Below, piece after piece: positions 17,696 to 26,706 of a stretch of 64,000 nucleotides of DNA. Both the position numbers and the translations under genes were made by a program. The stretch is from positions 3,782,001 through 3,846,000 of the forward strand of contig NZ_JADEXS020000001.1 in assembly GCF_015207005.2 (NCBI RefSeq). Reading direction: 5' to 3'. This DNA comes from Desmonostoc muscorum LEGE 12446 (lineage in GTDB: Bacteria > Cyanobacteriota > Cyanobacteriia > Cyanobacteriales > Nostocaceae). Numbering within the stretch: the stretch's first letter is position 1; each line of letters starts with the position of its first letter. Under the pieces are notes generated by a model, which saw only the letters and a list, made by a program, of their open reading frames with translations, was not told the DNA's origin and made no database searches.

Positions 17696-17911
17696 AAAAC
17701 CGATAATGATGAGAACACAGGCTGGTAATAGGCTGCTGATTTTTTTAGCACATACACTTTAAGTGGATAAATTTGACAAAATCTCTGTAATTGTGCATGT
17801 ATGAGTGGGTTTTTTCTTGCCTGGGAAAGCTATTTTTCTACTTCATCTCAGAACCCAAAATTTTGGGAATGATAAATACGTCCCCTCTCAATCCACTTTT
17901 AACAGATTACA

Positions 17912-19336
17912 GTGCAAATTTTTTCTAGACAAAGGTATTTTTCATATATCTTTTTACTCATCTTCCCCCTCGTTGCTTGTCAACGAGTCCAATCATCCAA
18001 TAAACTTCTATCACCTTTACCACAAGATCCTTTAGTTCAAGTTTACTTTAACCATTCTCAATCTTCGGAATACAAAGATCTATACCGTCAGCAAACTCGC
18101 TTGGGGGATGACTTAGAAAAACAGATTGTTGATACTATTTTTCAAGCTAAATCTACAGTAGATGTGGCGGTGCAAGAATTGCGTTTACCTAAAGTAGCCC
18201 AAGCACTAGTTGATAGACAAAAAGCTGGGGTAAAAGTTAGGTTGATTTTAGAAAATACCTATAGCCGGTCTTGGAGTAGTTTTACACCTGAAGAAGTAGA
18301 GAAATTAGACAAAAGAGAACGACAACGCTATCAAGAATTTCGCCAATTTATCGATATTAACCACGATAATCAACTGACTCCCACAGAAATAAATCAAAGG
18401 GATGCTTTAATAATTTTGCAAAATGCGAAAGTTCCCTCGCTAGACGATCAAGCGGATGGTTCAGCAGGTAGTAGTTTGATGCATCATAAGTTCCTAATTG
18501 TAGATAATCGCATTGTAATTATCACTTCGGCGAATTTTACTTTGAGTGATACATTTGGTGATTATACAAATCCCAGCACTTTAGGTAATGCCAATAACTT
18601 ATTGCAAATTGACAGTCCAGAGTTAGCATCTTTATTTACAGAAGAGTTTAACATTATGTGGGGCGACGGTCCTGGAGGTAAGCCAGATAGCCGATTTGGT
18701 CTCCAAAAGCCGCTGCGTTTACCTAAACAAATCACATTAAATAAAACCAAAATTACTGTGCAGTTTTCGCCGACTTCTCCAACTGAACCTTGGACTAACA
18801 GTAGTAATGGTTTAATTGGCAAAACTTTAGATTCAGCAACAGGATCTATTGATTTGGCTTTATTCGTTTTTTCCGAACAGCGTCTTGCTAATATTTTGGA
18901 AAATCGACATCAACAAAATGTCCAAATTCGGGCTTTAATCGAACCACAATTTGCCTATCGTCCTTATAGTGAGGTGTTAGATATGATGGGAGTTGCTCTC
19001 AGTAATAAATGTAAATATGAAGTTGATAATCATCCTTGGCAAAACCCAATTACGACTGTAGGCGTACCTGTATTACCCAAAGGTGATTTATTACATCATA
19101 AGTATGCTGTTATTGATAACCAAACAGTAATTACAGGTTCTCATAATTGGTCTGATGCAGCTAATAATGGTAACGACGAGACACTTATAGTGATTGAAAG
19201 TCCCATAGTCGCTGCTCATTATGTGCGAGAATTTGCTCGTCTTTATGCCAAAATCAAACCTGGCTTACCACCAACCATTCAACAAAAAATTAAAGTCCAA
19301 CAAACACAATGTCCCCAGATAAAAACTTCTTCGTAA
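17912..19336 (+). CDS. Phospholipase D-like lipoprotein
   Basis: 474 residues. The N-terminus has a basic start, a hydrophobic stretch and a lipobox-like LVAC at about residues 21-24, so a lipid-anchored periplasmic protein is likely. Two HKD motifs are present: HHKFLIVDNRIVIITSANFT and HHKYAVIDNQTVITGSHNWS, each with the downstream Ser/Asn, so both half-sites of a PLD active site are intact. Between the start and the first HKD lies DINHDNQLTPTE, which matches an EF-hand calcium loop (D-x-N-x-D-x-x-x-T-x-x-E). The start is GTG without a clear ribosome site. Whether it cuts lipids or nucleic acids cannot be told. Confidence 0.87.
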   Translation: MQIFSRQRYFSYIFLLIFPLVACQRVQSSNKLLSPLPQDPLVQVYFNHSQSSEYKDLYRQQTRLGDDLEKQIVDTIFQAKSTVDVAVQELRLPKVAQALVDRQKAGVKVRLILENTYSRSWSSFTPEEVEKLDKRERQRYQEFRQFIDINHDNQLTPTEINQRDALIILQNAKVPSLDDQADGSAGSSLMHHKFLIVDNRIVIITSANFTLSDTFGDYTNPSTLGNANNLLQIDSPELASLFTEEFNIMWGDGPGGKPDSRFGLQKPLRLPKQITLNKTKITVQFSPTSPTEPWTNSSNGLIGKTLDSATGSIDLALFVFSEQRLANILENRHQQNVQIRALIEPQFAYRPYSEVLDMMGVALSNKCKYEVDNHPWQNPITTVGVPVLPKGDLLHHKYAVIDNQTVITGSHNWSDAANNGNDETLIVIESPIVAAHYVREFARLYAKIKPGLPPTIQQKIKVQQTQCPQIKTSS

Positions 19337-19368
19337 AGTGAAGTATTTGTGAAAATAACAAGGTTCAG

Positions 19369-19397
19369 ATACCCGATTTCTTAAAGAAGTCGGGTAT
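19369..19397. terminator. Hairpin after the PLD gene
   Basis: ATACCCGATTTCT pairs with AGAAGTCGGGTAT (13 pairs, one G-T) around a three-base loop, 33 bases after the stop. No clean T-run follows; termination is plausible but not certain. Confidence 0.55.
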
Positions 19398-19690
19398 GTT
19401 GTTGTTGACGAAGTTCAGTTTATATTCAAATTTTTCAGGAAATTCTCAGATGAAATTAATTTAATTTAGATTGATTAGATATAAATTATTATCAGAGAGG
19501 CTTTGGAAATTGAGAGGAGAATCAAATAAAAAAATGAGCAAATTTTTGGGAATAGCTGTCTTTTTCAGTGTAGGTAAATAACACAGGTATTTTCAAACCA
19601 GCTATTCATGACAAAATCTCACAACCAAGAATGAAAAGGTAATATACCCAACTCGCCACTCCCTACTCCCTTCTTCAAAACATTAAAGCC
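19398..19690. other. Intergenic region before the histidine kinase
   Basis: AT-rich with a short CTCCCTACTCCC repeat near 19660. No gene or clear promoter box was recognised. Confidence 0.5.
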
Positions 19691-21109
19691 GTGAAGCAAA
19701 TCAAAAAAACTTGGCAAAATATAGATCCATTTTCATTACAGCTACGCCTGACGATTGGGATTGCTGGTTTTTCGGCTTTGGTATTAGGCGGACTCGCTAC
19801 ATGGACGAGTTGGAAAACGCAGAAAATTTTAATTGATAATCATAAACATAACATAGAACAAATAGCTAAACGTTTGCCGCGAGATGTGCAAATTTATAGT
19901 GAGATGATGCAACCTGAAACTGGGTTGCAAAAGGCTATTAATAATTTAGCAAATAACAATACATTATTATGGGTAAAAAGTTCTCAAAATAAAATAATTG
20001 TACAATCTAGCACTTTAACTTTGTTATCTAATTCTATGGTATCTGAGTTAATGTCCTTAACTAAGATGCCGATTAAACCACAAATTTATAAAATTAATCA
20101 AAACTACTTTGTTTTATGTGGTGGTTCTGTAGAGGTGCGGGGTAAGTTACTGGGTGAATTATTTGTAGTTAAAGATATTACCCGCGAACAAACAATCTTT
20201 GTGGGACTGGTGCAGAGTTTAGCTATTATTAGTGTTTTGGCTATTCTTATTTTAACAGTTGCGATCGCCATTTATATCAAGCATTCGCTACAACCTCTAC
20301 GCCAGCTAAATCAAATGACTGCTGTGATTTCCGCAGAAGATTTAGGACAAGCACAATTATATCTTGATAATGCACCCAGCGAAGTCAAAGAATTAGCTCA
20401 AACTTTAACCATGTTGTTATCGCGGCTTTCCCAATCATGGGAGCAAGAACGAGAATTTGTCAGTAATGTTTCTCACGAATTACGCACACCTTTGACCATT
20501 GTACATGGTTACTTACAAAGCGTTTTACGGAGGCAAAATAACTTAACCCAAATCCAACAAGAAGCTTTAGAAACTGCTGCATCGGAAGCTGAACGTACTA
20601 TTCGCTTGCTACAAGATTTACTAGATTTAGCACGAGCAGATAGTGGTTACTTGCATTTTCAGATGAAATCTTACGTTTTAAATGACTTAGTTGAAGAGAT
20701 TGTAGTCATGGCAGAAAAATATAGCGATCGCCAAATTACTATCGAGTCCACAATTTCCCCAATTGAAGTGAAAGTAGACTACAGTCGTCTCAAACAAGTA
20801 TTACTCAATTTGATTGATAATGCTGTTAAATATTCTGAAGCAGGTACACCTATAATTTTTAAATTAGACCAACTTCCAGACAAAGCAATTATTCAAGTTT
20901 GTGACAATGGTTATGGCATTCCTTTGCAACATCAAGCACGTATTTTTGAAAGATTTTACCGCGTAGATGAATCTCGCTCTCATACAACTGGAGGTTCTGG
21001 TTTAGGTTTATCAATTGTCAAGACACTTGTAGAAGGTATGGGTGGTAATGTGAGTGTACAATCCAAGTTAGGAGAAGGGAGCATTTTTACAATCAGTTTA
21101 CCAATTTAA
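19691..21109 (+). CDS. Membrane sensor histidine kinase
   Basis: 472 residues from a GTG start. Order: membrane segment at about 22-44, periplasmic sensor of about 130 residues without a known motif, second membrane segment at about 175-197, HAMP linker, HisKA with the phospho-acceptor His262 (FVSNVSHELRTPL), and HATPase with N box (NLIDNAVKYSE), G1 (DNGYGIP) and G2 (GGSGLGLSIVKTL). It should phosphorylate an OmpR-type regulator. The only candidate in the window is the regulator at 23516, now 2.4 kb away behind a DUF2808 gene and an IS element. The signal sensed is unknown. Confidence 0.93.
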   Translation: MKQIKKTWQNIDPFSLQLRLTIGIAGFSALVLGGLATWTSWKTQKILIDNHKHNIEQIAKRLPRDVQIYSEMMQPETGLQKAINNLANNNTLLWVKSSQNKIIVQSSTLTLLSNSMVSELMSLTKMPIKPQIYKINQNYFVLCGGSVEVRGKLLGELFVVKDITREQTIFVGLVQSLAIISVLAILILTVAIAIYIKHSLQPLRQLNQMTAVISAEDLGQAQLYLDNAPSEVKELAQTLTMLLSRLSQSWEQEREFVSNVSHELRTPLTIVHGYLQSVLRRQNNLTQIQQEALETAASEAERTIRLLQDLLDLARADSGYLHFQMKSYVLNDLVEEIVVMAEKYSDRQITIESTISPIEVKVDYSRLKQVLLNLIDNAVKYSEAGTPIIFKLDQLPDKAIIQVCDNGYGIPLQHQARIFERFYRVDESRSHTTGGSGLGLSIVKTLVEGMGGNVSVQSKLGEGSIFTISLPI

Positions 21110-21411
21110 TTAATAAAATTCATTATTGTAGAGACGGCGATTTATCGCGTCTTTGGAATTTAGAATTTTAATCAAAAAACCTTCATTGAACCGTATTACA
21201 ACACACCCTAGATTTAAATTTATTAGCATAGCTTGAAATATTAATGCCGACTCTGTTAACAAAGTCGGCACTTTTGAATATACAATAATACGTTTGGGTT
21301 AAGGGTAATTGCTCTTTGAAGACGCGATTTATCGCGTCTCTACATGAGGGTTTTGGGCTGTTCTGAAATGTCTTGAGATATAAACTAAATTTTAGTCCTG
21401 AATTCTGAATT
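21110..21411. repeat. Intergenic repeats of the GCGATTTATCGCGTCT family
   Basis: TAGAGACGGCGATTTATCGC occurs at about 21127-21146, and GACGCGATTTATCGCGTCTC, a near-perfect 20-bp palindrome, at about 21320-21339. A hairpin CCGACT-x-TTGT/ACAAAGTCGG lies near 21246-21268. No gene is seen. Confidence 0.7.
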
Positions 21412-21915
21412 CTAACCTTTATCAGCAATATCAATTCTCGCTGTTCCAATAGGAATGTCCCCGTTTAATCCAACTCTTTTAGCAGTTACTCCATAGAGTA
21501 GGATTTTTTCAAATGGAATTCTTCTTTGTACACCTATGAATTCTACTTCCACAGAACCACCAGAATTTACAGGTTGCTCAAAGCTGATTGACACACGTTC
21601 TTTATTAATCTCTGTTTTAGCTGCAATTTCTCTACCAGATTGGTCTGTAATCCGAACTTTATTAAAGCTTTCCATCTGACTTGGTAACGAAATCATCAAG
21701 TCTTCCAAAGACATACCAACTACTGCTACTCTAATAAAATGAGTATCGTTTCGCACGCCAGAGTTAGTGATATGGGGAACGTTGACTTTCAATGCTATTT
21801 TAGATACTGTATGTGTATCAGAATTTGACTGTTGATACTTTACAGGTGTAGCTATAGCCGCAGCAGATGTAGTAAGTATTAGAGCAGATAAACTACCAAA
21901 AATTAAACCTTTCAT
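21412..21915 (-). CDS. DUF2808 family secreted protein
   Basis: 167 residues from ATG 21915, which has GAGG at the right spacing upstream; the frame extends further up to 21972 but that start lacks a ribosome site. The N-terminus MKGLIFGSLSALILTTSAAA is a signal peptide with a cleavage region around ATA. The mature part (VRVAVVGMSLEDLMISLPSQ, VRITDQSGREIAAKTEI, SISFEQPVNSGGSVEVEF) matches DUF2808, a cyanobacterial family of exported proteins of unknown function. It lies on the strand opposite to the histidine kinase. Function is unknown. Confidence 0.75.
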   Translation of the reverse strand: MKGLIFGSLSALILTTSAAAIATPVKYQQSNSDTHTVSKIALKVNVPHITNSGVRNDTHFIRVAVVGMSLEDLMISLPSQMESFNKVRITDQSGREIAAKTEINKERVSISFEQPVNSGGSVEVEFIGVQRRIPFEKILLYGVTAKRVGLNGDIPIGTARIDIADKG

Positions 21916-22164
21916 GATCAAATCCTCGCTTTTGCTTGAACTAAACTTGTAATTAATAGATTGCTGCATCACTATGAGTTATGGCTGATGCATAAATTAA
22001 AGTATTCTGAGATTTAAATATTAATTTTCTTAGAAAAATATTTTCTTGCTGATAGCACAAAAAACCTTTAAATATAAAGGATTACAGCTTTTTCAGCAAA
22101 AGCTCTAACTCTATTCAGGAAAAACTCATTTTTCTTACATTCATCCATACTAAAGTGGACTTAC

Positions 22165-23060
22165 ATGAACCTATCCCACTAATGCCAGATTGTGGTAATC
22201 TACTTTTCAACTAAGAAGAGTGGATCACGCTATGGCTGGACGTTTTGAAGGATTGAGTGACTTGGAATGGAAATTGTTTGAAGATATATTTCCCGTTGAG
22301 TCAGAAAAGCGTGGTAAAGGAATGCCTCATGCGCCGTATCGCCATGTATTAAATAGTCTGTTGTACATTCTGATTACTGGATGTCGATGGTGCGATCTAC
22401 CAAGGGGGGATACTTGGGCATCGAAAAGCTCATCCCACCGATGGTTAAAGCGATGGCGTTCAGATGGAACATTTGAATATTTACAAGCGCGTGTGTTAGC
22501 GATCGCAAATGAGAAAGGGCTGATAAACTGGGAGTTCGGCGCGGTTGACGGGTCTTTTTCCCCCTGGGAAGGGCGGGGGTGAAGAAGTTGCTTATGGTGG
22601 CAAAGGTAAAGGTATCTTAATACACACACTTACAGAAGGTAATGGAATGCCCCTTTCTAACTGTACGACTCCAGCCAACGGTAATGAGAAAGAGCAGGTG
22701 TTACCCCTACTTGATAAGGTAAAACTTAAAACTTTGAAGCGTGGTAGACCACGTAAACGGCTCAAGGTACTGGCTGCCGATAAAGGTTATGACTCCAAAC
22801 AACAACGCGCCAACTTACGCAAACGGGGTATTCGACCCCAAATACCAAAACGAGTCTGGAAAACAAAGAAAAACAAAGGCAGACCCATCAAAATCTCTGC
22901 TCCAAGATTCCAGCAAGAGCGTTGTTTTGCTTGGTATCAACGTAAATATCGTCGTTTGGTTGTTCGCTGGGAGCGACAGAAAGTATATTTTGATTCATTC
23001 ATTGACCTTGCTACTATCCATCTCTGGATTCAAAGAATCTTATTAGTGGGATAGGTTCAT
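22165..23060 (+). mobile_element. IS5-family insertion sequence (about 0.9 kb)
   Basis: Perfect 18-bp terminal inverted repeats ATGAACCTATCCCACTAA (22165-22182 and the complement at 23043-23060) flank a transposase coded in two overlapping frames. The size and two-frame layout fit the IS427-like group of IS5. A target duplication could not be recognised with confidence. It sits between the histidine kinase and the response regulator genes. Confidence 0.88.
22232..23054 (+). pseudogene. IS5-family transposase, two frames (frameshifted)
   Basis: The first frame (to the TGA at 22582, possible starts GTG 22220 or ATG 22232) carries the DUF4096-like N-terminus LSDLEWKLFEDIFP and GCRWCDLP. The second frame (22545-23054) carries GGKGKGILIHTLTEGNGMP, ADKGYDS and the C-terminal RWERQ with the last acidic residues. 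The switch falls in a TTTTTCCCCC run; removing one C would restore the usual family reading SFSPGKGGGEE. It is therefore either a programmed +1 shift, known in this IS group, or a one-base inactivating insertion. Confidence 0.82.
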
Positions 23061-23515
23061 ATAAATAATTCATTATTTATTTCTGCAATCTAAGCAGAAA
23101 GTTAATTTATAGGGCTTCCTGCATAGGTATAGCAAAAGCCTTGGTGGTTAGGACATTAACAGATGATAAAACCTAGACACAAAAAGACTTTTTACCCAGT
23201 CCCCAGTCCCCAATCCCTTGCTATAAGGTATAGAAAAAATAGATCCTCGCAGGGTAGCACAGCGGTACTACCCTACCCATGTACCTTATTAAAATGAGAA
23301 TTGCTATATATCAATTAGTCAACAGGAGAAAATTTTCTGAATTAGTGATATTGAATGATGTGCTTGCAGACATAGCGCAGATGAGAGAAAAATTTGAGCA
23401 TCGGTTAATTCATTTAGCACTTGCAGTGTTTTCAGTGAGAGTAAAGGTACACTGCAATCAAGTTAGGTTAAGGTAGCATTCTTACTTTGAAATTACGTAT
23501 TTTAGGAATAAAAAA
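23061..23515. other. Intergenic region with MITE-like palindrome
   Basis: Contains a STRR fragment (CCCCAGTCCCCAATCCC, about 23199-23216) and a MITE-like element at about 23229-23308 (TATAG ... GCTATA ends, central AGGGTAGCACAGCGGTACTA). A 65-codon frame at 23279-23476 starts inside this element and has no homology features, so it is not called. The 40 bases before 23516 should hold the regulator's ribosome site (GGAATA). Confidence 0.6.
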
Positions 23516-24190
23516 ATGACAGCCCATATTCTTTTAGTCGAAGATGAAGTCAAACTAGCGCGATTTGTAGAATTAGAACTCAGTAGTGAAGGATACAAGG
23601 TGAGCATAGCCCATGATGGCATCACTGGATTGACTTTGGCGCGGGAGTCATCGCCAGATTTAGCCGTTCTGGATTGGATGTTACCAGGATTGTCGGGTTT
23701 AGAAATTTGCCGTCGTCTGCGAGCCACAGGTAGTTCAGTGCCAGTAATTTTGTTAACAGCAAAAGATGAAGTTAGCGATCGCGTGGCAGGATTAGATGCA
23801 GGAGCCGATGATTATGTGGTTAAACCCTTCAGTATTGAAGAACTGTTAGCAAGAATCCGCGCTCATCTGCGTCGCACTCAAGAAACAGATGAAGACTTAT
23901 TGCAGTTTGAAGACCTAAGCTTAAATCGCCGCACTCGTCAAGTATTTCGCTCTAAAAGAAGCATTGAGTTAACAGCAAAAGAATTTGATTTATTAGAATA
24001 TTTGCTTTCACATCCCCGTCAGGTATTTACTAGAGACCAAATCCTCGAAAAAGTCTGGGGTTACGACTTCATGGGTGATTCCAATATTATCGAAGTCTAT
24101 ATTCGTTATCTGCGCCTGAAATTAGAAGAAAATAAAGAAAAACGCCTAATTCACACAGTACGTGGCGTCGGTTACGCACTGCGCGAGTAA
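23516..24190 (+). CDS. OmpR/PhoB-family response regulator
   Basis: 224 residues. Receiver domain 1-118 with the acidic pocket (Glu9-Asp10), phospho-acceptor Asp53 (AVLDWMLPG), the switch Thr (LLTAKD) and Lys (VVKPF). The C-terminal winged-helix at about 127-222 has TAKEFDLLEYL, the recognition helix region NIIEVYIRYLRLKLE and the RGVGYALRE ending. It is a DNA-binding regulator that should be phosphorylated by a histidine kinase, probably the one at 19.7 kb, from which it has been separated. Targets are unknown. Confidence 0.94.
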   Translation: MTAHILLVEDEVKLARFVELELSSEGYKVSIAHDGITGLTLARESSPDLAVLDWMLPGLSGLEICRRLRATGSSVPVILLTAKDEVSDRVAGLDAGADDYVVKPFSIEELLARIRAHLRRTQETDEDLLQFEDLSLNRRTRQVFRSKRSIELTAKEFDLLEYLLSHPRQVFTRDQILEKVWGYDFMGDSNIIEVYIRYLRLKLEENKEKRLIHTVRGVGYALRE

Positions 24191-24300
24191 TACCATTTTG
24201 GATTTTAGATTTTAGATTTTAGATTTTGGATTTGGGCATTGTTTATTTCTCCCCCTGCCTCCCCTGCTCCCTCATCTCCCTCATCCCCCTCATCCCCCTC
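24191..24300. repeat. Short tandem repeats between convergent genes
   Basis: TTTAGAT units followed by CCCCTGCC, CTCATC and CCCCTCATC tracts fill the space between the response regulator and the DnaJ gene; no classic terminator is visible. Confidence 0.7.
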
Positions 24301-24954
24301 TCACTGATGAATCGCACCATCAGGCATAATTGCCCCAGCCAGGTTAGCACCAATTAGTTTAACCAGAAGCCGTTCGCCAGAGCGAATCCGCGCTCCCGTT
24401 AAATCAGCACCCCGCAAGTCGGCTCCACTGAGATCGGCACCAATTAAATTAGCAGCGCGTAAATTCGCCTCCCTCATATCCGCTAGAAGTAGGTTTGCCC
24501 GAAACAAATTAGCTTCAGACAAATTCGCTCCTCTGAGGTTAACTTTGTGCATAAAAGTATCGCTGAGATTAGCACCGCTCAAGTTGGCATAGCTGAGATT
24601 TCGACCAGATAAATCTTTATTGCTCAAATTTGCCCGACTGTAGTCTTTACCGCTCAAGTCAGGATTATGCTTTGATGGTGCATGAATTGTTTCAGGCGGT
24701 GTTTGGTGGTGAGACGGCTGTGAGTGATGTGTATGTGTAGTTTGATGTTTGGTTTTTAGAGAGCGCAATTTTTCACGAGCTTCATTTATCGCTTTGAGCT
24801 TGTCCTGTGCCTTCTGCTGTAAGCGGAGATTTTCCTTAGGAATGCGATCGGGATGCCAAACAAAAACTAAATCTTTATAAGCCTGGTTCACTTCTTCAAG
24901 CGTTGCCCCAGGCTCCAATTCCAAAATTCTATAGTACCGCTCCAGATCGCTCAT
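24301..24954 (-). CDS. DnaJ domain fused to pentapeptide repeats
   Basis: 217 residues. Residues 1-66 form a J domain with the HPD tripeptide (His34-Pro35-Asp36), so it can stimulate an Hsp70 partner. A His/Pro-rich linker (about 70-98, e.g. HTHHSQPSHHQTPP) leads to about 20 pentapeptide units of the A(N/D)LSx type (97-205), which fold into a right-handed beta helix. This fusion is common in cyanobacteria and lacks the G/F, zinc-finger and client domains of true DnaJ. The helix probably recognises a partner, but its target is unknown. Confidence 0.9.
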   Translation of the reverse strand: MSDLERYYRILELEPGATLEEVNQAYKDLVFVWHPDRIPKENLRLQQKAQDKLKAINEAREKLRSLKTKHQTTHTHHSQPSHHQTPPETIHAPSKHNPDLSGKDYSRANLSNKDLSGRNLSYANLSGANLSDTFMHKVNLRGANLSEANLFRANLLLADMREANLRAANLIGADLSGADLRGADLTGARIRSGERLLVKLIGANLAGAIMPDGAIHQ

Positions 24955-25078
24955 ACGCCATTTTGGTGGACAATCAACTTAATTATGAGTGATACAGCGG
25001 TCTATCGGCTGCATCTTTTATATTTGGGGAGTGCTGAGTTAGGAGTTAAGAGTTAGGAGTTAAGAGTTATTATTCTTC

Positions 25079-25119
25079 CCCTGCCTCCCCTGCCTCCCCT
25101 GCCTCCCCTGCCCCCTCAT
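25079..25119. repeat. CCCCTGCCT tandem repeat
   Basis: Four to five CCCCTGCCT units, the complement of the GGGGAGGCA array after radC, end next to the stop codon of the following minus-strand gene. Confidence 0.85.
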
Positions 25120-25610
25120 CTCCCCACCTCCCCATTTCTCCATCGAGCGATCGCTCTTAAATATACTGCAACTGGAATTTGATAAACTTCAATAAAAATC
25201 CAAACAATAATTGATAAATGTGACAAAAAAGTTAATATTGTCCAAATATATGGCATCCAGGTAATCGGCTCGTTGATGTTAGGAGGAAAATAATAAGCTA
25301 CTACGCCAATTAAAGTAGTAGGAAGGACTACAAAAGCAGCAGCAGCTAGTCCATAACCCCAACCTAATTCCACGCCTTCTAACTGGGCTTCTGTCCAGCT
25401 AAATCCATTCCAACGCCAAACTAAGGGTGGTTGTCTAGAAGGCATCTTAATTTGCTGTAGTTCTAAGTTAACCGTAAAAATCTCTTGGCAAAAGTCACAA
25501 GCCATAGCTTCCATCAATGGCATATGAGAAATCTTACCTATCCGACAGACTGGGCACGGGTAAACTTCATGATAGTCAAAAGATTTGGCTAAGATTTTGG
25601 GACTGGGCAT
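25116..25610 (-). CDS. Membrane protein with N-terminal zinc-ribbon-like cysteines
   Basis: 164 residues from ATG 25610 (the frame also allows 25685, but the extra residues look non-conserved). Cys pairs CPVC and CDFC about 20 residues apart suggest a small zinc ribbon, followed by a soluble strip (WRWNGFSWTEAQLEG) and two membrane segments (GYGLAAAAFVVLPTTLIGVVA; WTILTFLSHLSIIVWIFIEV). It resembles conserved hypothetical cyanobacterial proteins. I do not recognise a function. Confidence 0.7.
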   Translation of the reverse strand: MPSPKILAKSFDYHEVYPCPVCRIGKISHMPLMEAMACDFCQEIFTVNLELQQIKMPSRQPPLVWRWNGFSWTEAQLEGVELGWGYGLAAAAFVVLPTTLIGVVAYYFPPNINEPITWMPYIWTILTFLSHLSIIVWIFIEVYQIPVAVYLRAIARWRNGEVGR

Positions 25611-25685
25611 AATCAAACTGATGATTCTAAAAAGTTGATCTGGTGAATGAGGACTTGGGTAACAATGATGTATGGCATTTCTCAA

Positions 25686-26483
25686 TTGTCTGGAATCAGC
25701 TTTCGCAAGGTAAAAACAGAAGTCAGGAAAATTAAACCTTTTAATTTTGGAATCTTAGCTGTTTGAATTTTTGAGGGACTAAGCCGCCGCTGTGAGTTTT
25801 CTCTGATTCCTGGGAATTGTCTGTATTTACTCATCTGACACTTTTAAATTTTTCACCATTGATTTTTGATTACTTACACTATTTATTCAGTTATGACATA
25901 ACAATTTTTGTAAAGTTACATAACTCTAACAATGTCTAATCACAAGCCGCTTTCTTCTTCTAGACAGATAAGCAACAAGCACTTCACTACACAAATTCTG
26001 ACAAATTGAGGCTAATAAAGCTTAAAATGTAAGCATTTTGAATTTAGAGAGAAGTCTAAAACTTCTTTAAGGCAGGGTGCGGCGGCTTCGAGCTTAGACG
26101 CGCCAAGGGCGACTTGCCATAGGCATCACAACAGAAGTGATGAGTCAACGAATTTTGGATTTTAGATTTACGATAGCGGAGCGTAAAGCCTTCGGCATAG
26201 CTTCGCTTAGAGCGAGTCCGCGAGCGTCTTTTGGATTCACCCCGCGCCACTTGCGGTGCGGGGCTTGGCGATGCAAGAATTTTAAATTTTGGATTTATTC
26301 CGCCCACAAGGGGCGGGGCATGAACCGAAATAATCTAAAATCTAAAATCTAAAATTGGCGCGGTCAATTTCGGGTACTCCTGTACAGAAAGCAAGCCAAG
26401 CTTAGCATCTCCTAGAAAAACGCTATAGTCTTGATTCCCCCAATTGTACTGAGTCTATCGCTTTTTTCGCTGTTGTGGGGGTC
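25686..26483. other. Long intergenic region with dispersed palindromes
   Basis: About 800 bases without a credible gene. 26085-26350 is packed with GC-rich repeat fragments: a hairpin near 26239-26263 (CCCCGCGCC / GGTGCGGGG), CCGCCC/GGGCGG near 26300, TTCGGCATAGCTTCGC-type palindromes, and ATCTAAAAT tandem units. The 83- and 71-codon frames here are read-throughs of these repeats. Confidence 0.7.
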
Positions 26484-26512
26484 TTGACACCACTAACCCT
26501 TCCTGTTAATGT
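26484..26512 (+). promoter_or_regulatory. Possible promoter of the aromatic leader region
   Basis: TTGACA (26484-26489) and TAATGT (26507-26512) are 17 bases apart, close to a sigma-70 promoter. It would start a leader of about 460 nt before the DAHP synthase gene. The -10 match is only moderate. Confidence 0.35.
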
Positions 26513-26519
26513 TAGTATA

Positions 26520-26690
26520 CATAGGTTTATCCAGTTCAAGTTAAATTTTCCAGCTAAAGCGCCTCGCAAATGTTTAACACAAATTCCTACTTTTATTTTT
26601 GGCATAGGGTGGTTCACCGGGAGTGAATACAGTTTCCACATGGAAACCACCCGGTGAACCGCAGAGCGAACTCTGCGGTTTTTGTTTTTT
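26520..26690 (+). ncRNA. Candidate structured leader or small RNA
   Basis: GGTTCACCGGG (26611-26621) pairs perfectly with CCCGGTGAACC (26650-26660), with an inner stem GTTTCC/GGAAAC around ACAT. The structure shares its last two bases with the terminator stem at 26659-26678. This could be a stand-alone small RNA or an upstream half of a tandem attenuator. The structure is seen; transcription and function are inferred. Confidence 0.4.
26659..26690 (+). terminator. Intrinsic terminator 1 in the aromatic leader
   Basis: CCGCAGAG-CGAA-CTCTGCGG, an eight-pair stem with a four-base loop, is followed by TTTTTGTTTTTTT. It is a textbook intrinsic terminator located 17 bases before the leader-peptide start. 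Confidence 0.8.
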
Positions 26691-26691
26691 T

Positions 26692-26697
26692 AAGGAG
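26692..26697 (+). promoter_or_regulatory. Ribosome binding site of the leader peptide
   Basis: AAGGAG nine bases before GTG 26707, a strong site at ideal spacing. It is the main evidence that the 21-codon aromatic frame is translated. Confidence 0.75.
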
Positions 26698-26706
26698 AAT
26701 TTCATT

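Noticed and set aside
21412..21972. Longer start of the DUF2808 protein
   Set aside because: It would put 19 polar residues before the signal peptide; ATG 21915 has a ribosome site and gives a proper signal sequence.
23279..23476. 65-codon frame before the response regulator
   Set aside because: It begins inside a MITE-like element shared with 56332-56427 and shows no family features or ribosome site.
26056..26352. 83- and 71-codon frames in the 26 kb spacer
   Set aside because: Both consist of GC-rich palindromic and ATCTAAAAT repeats and overlap each other on opposite strands.
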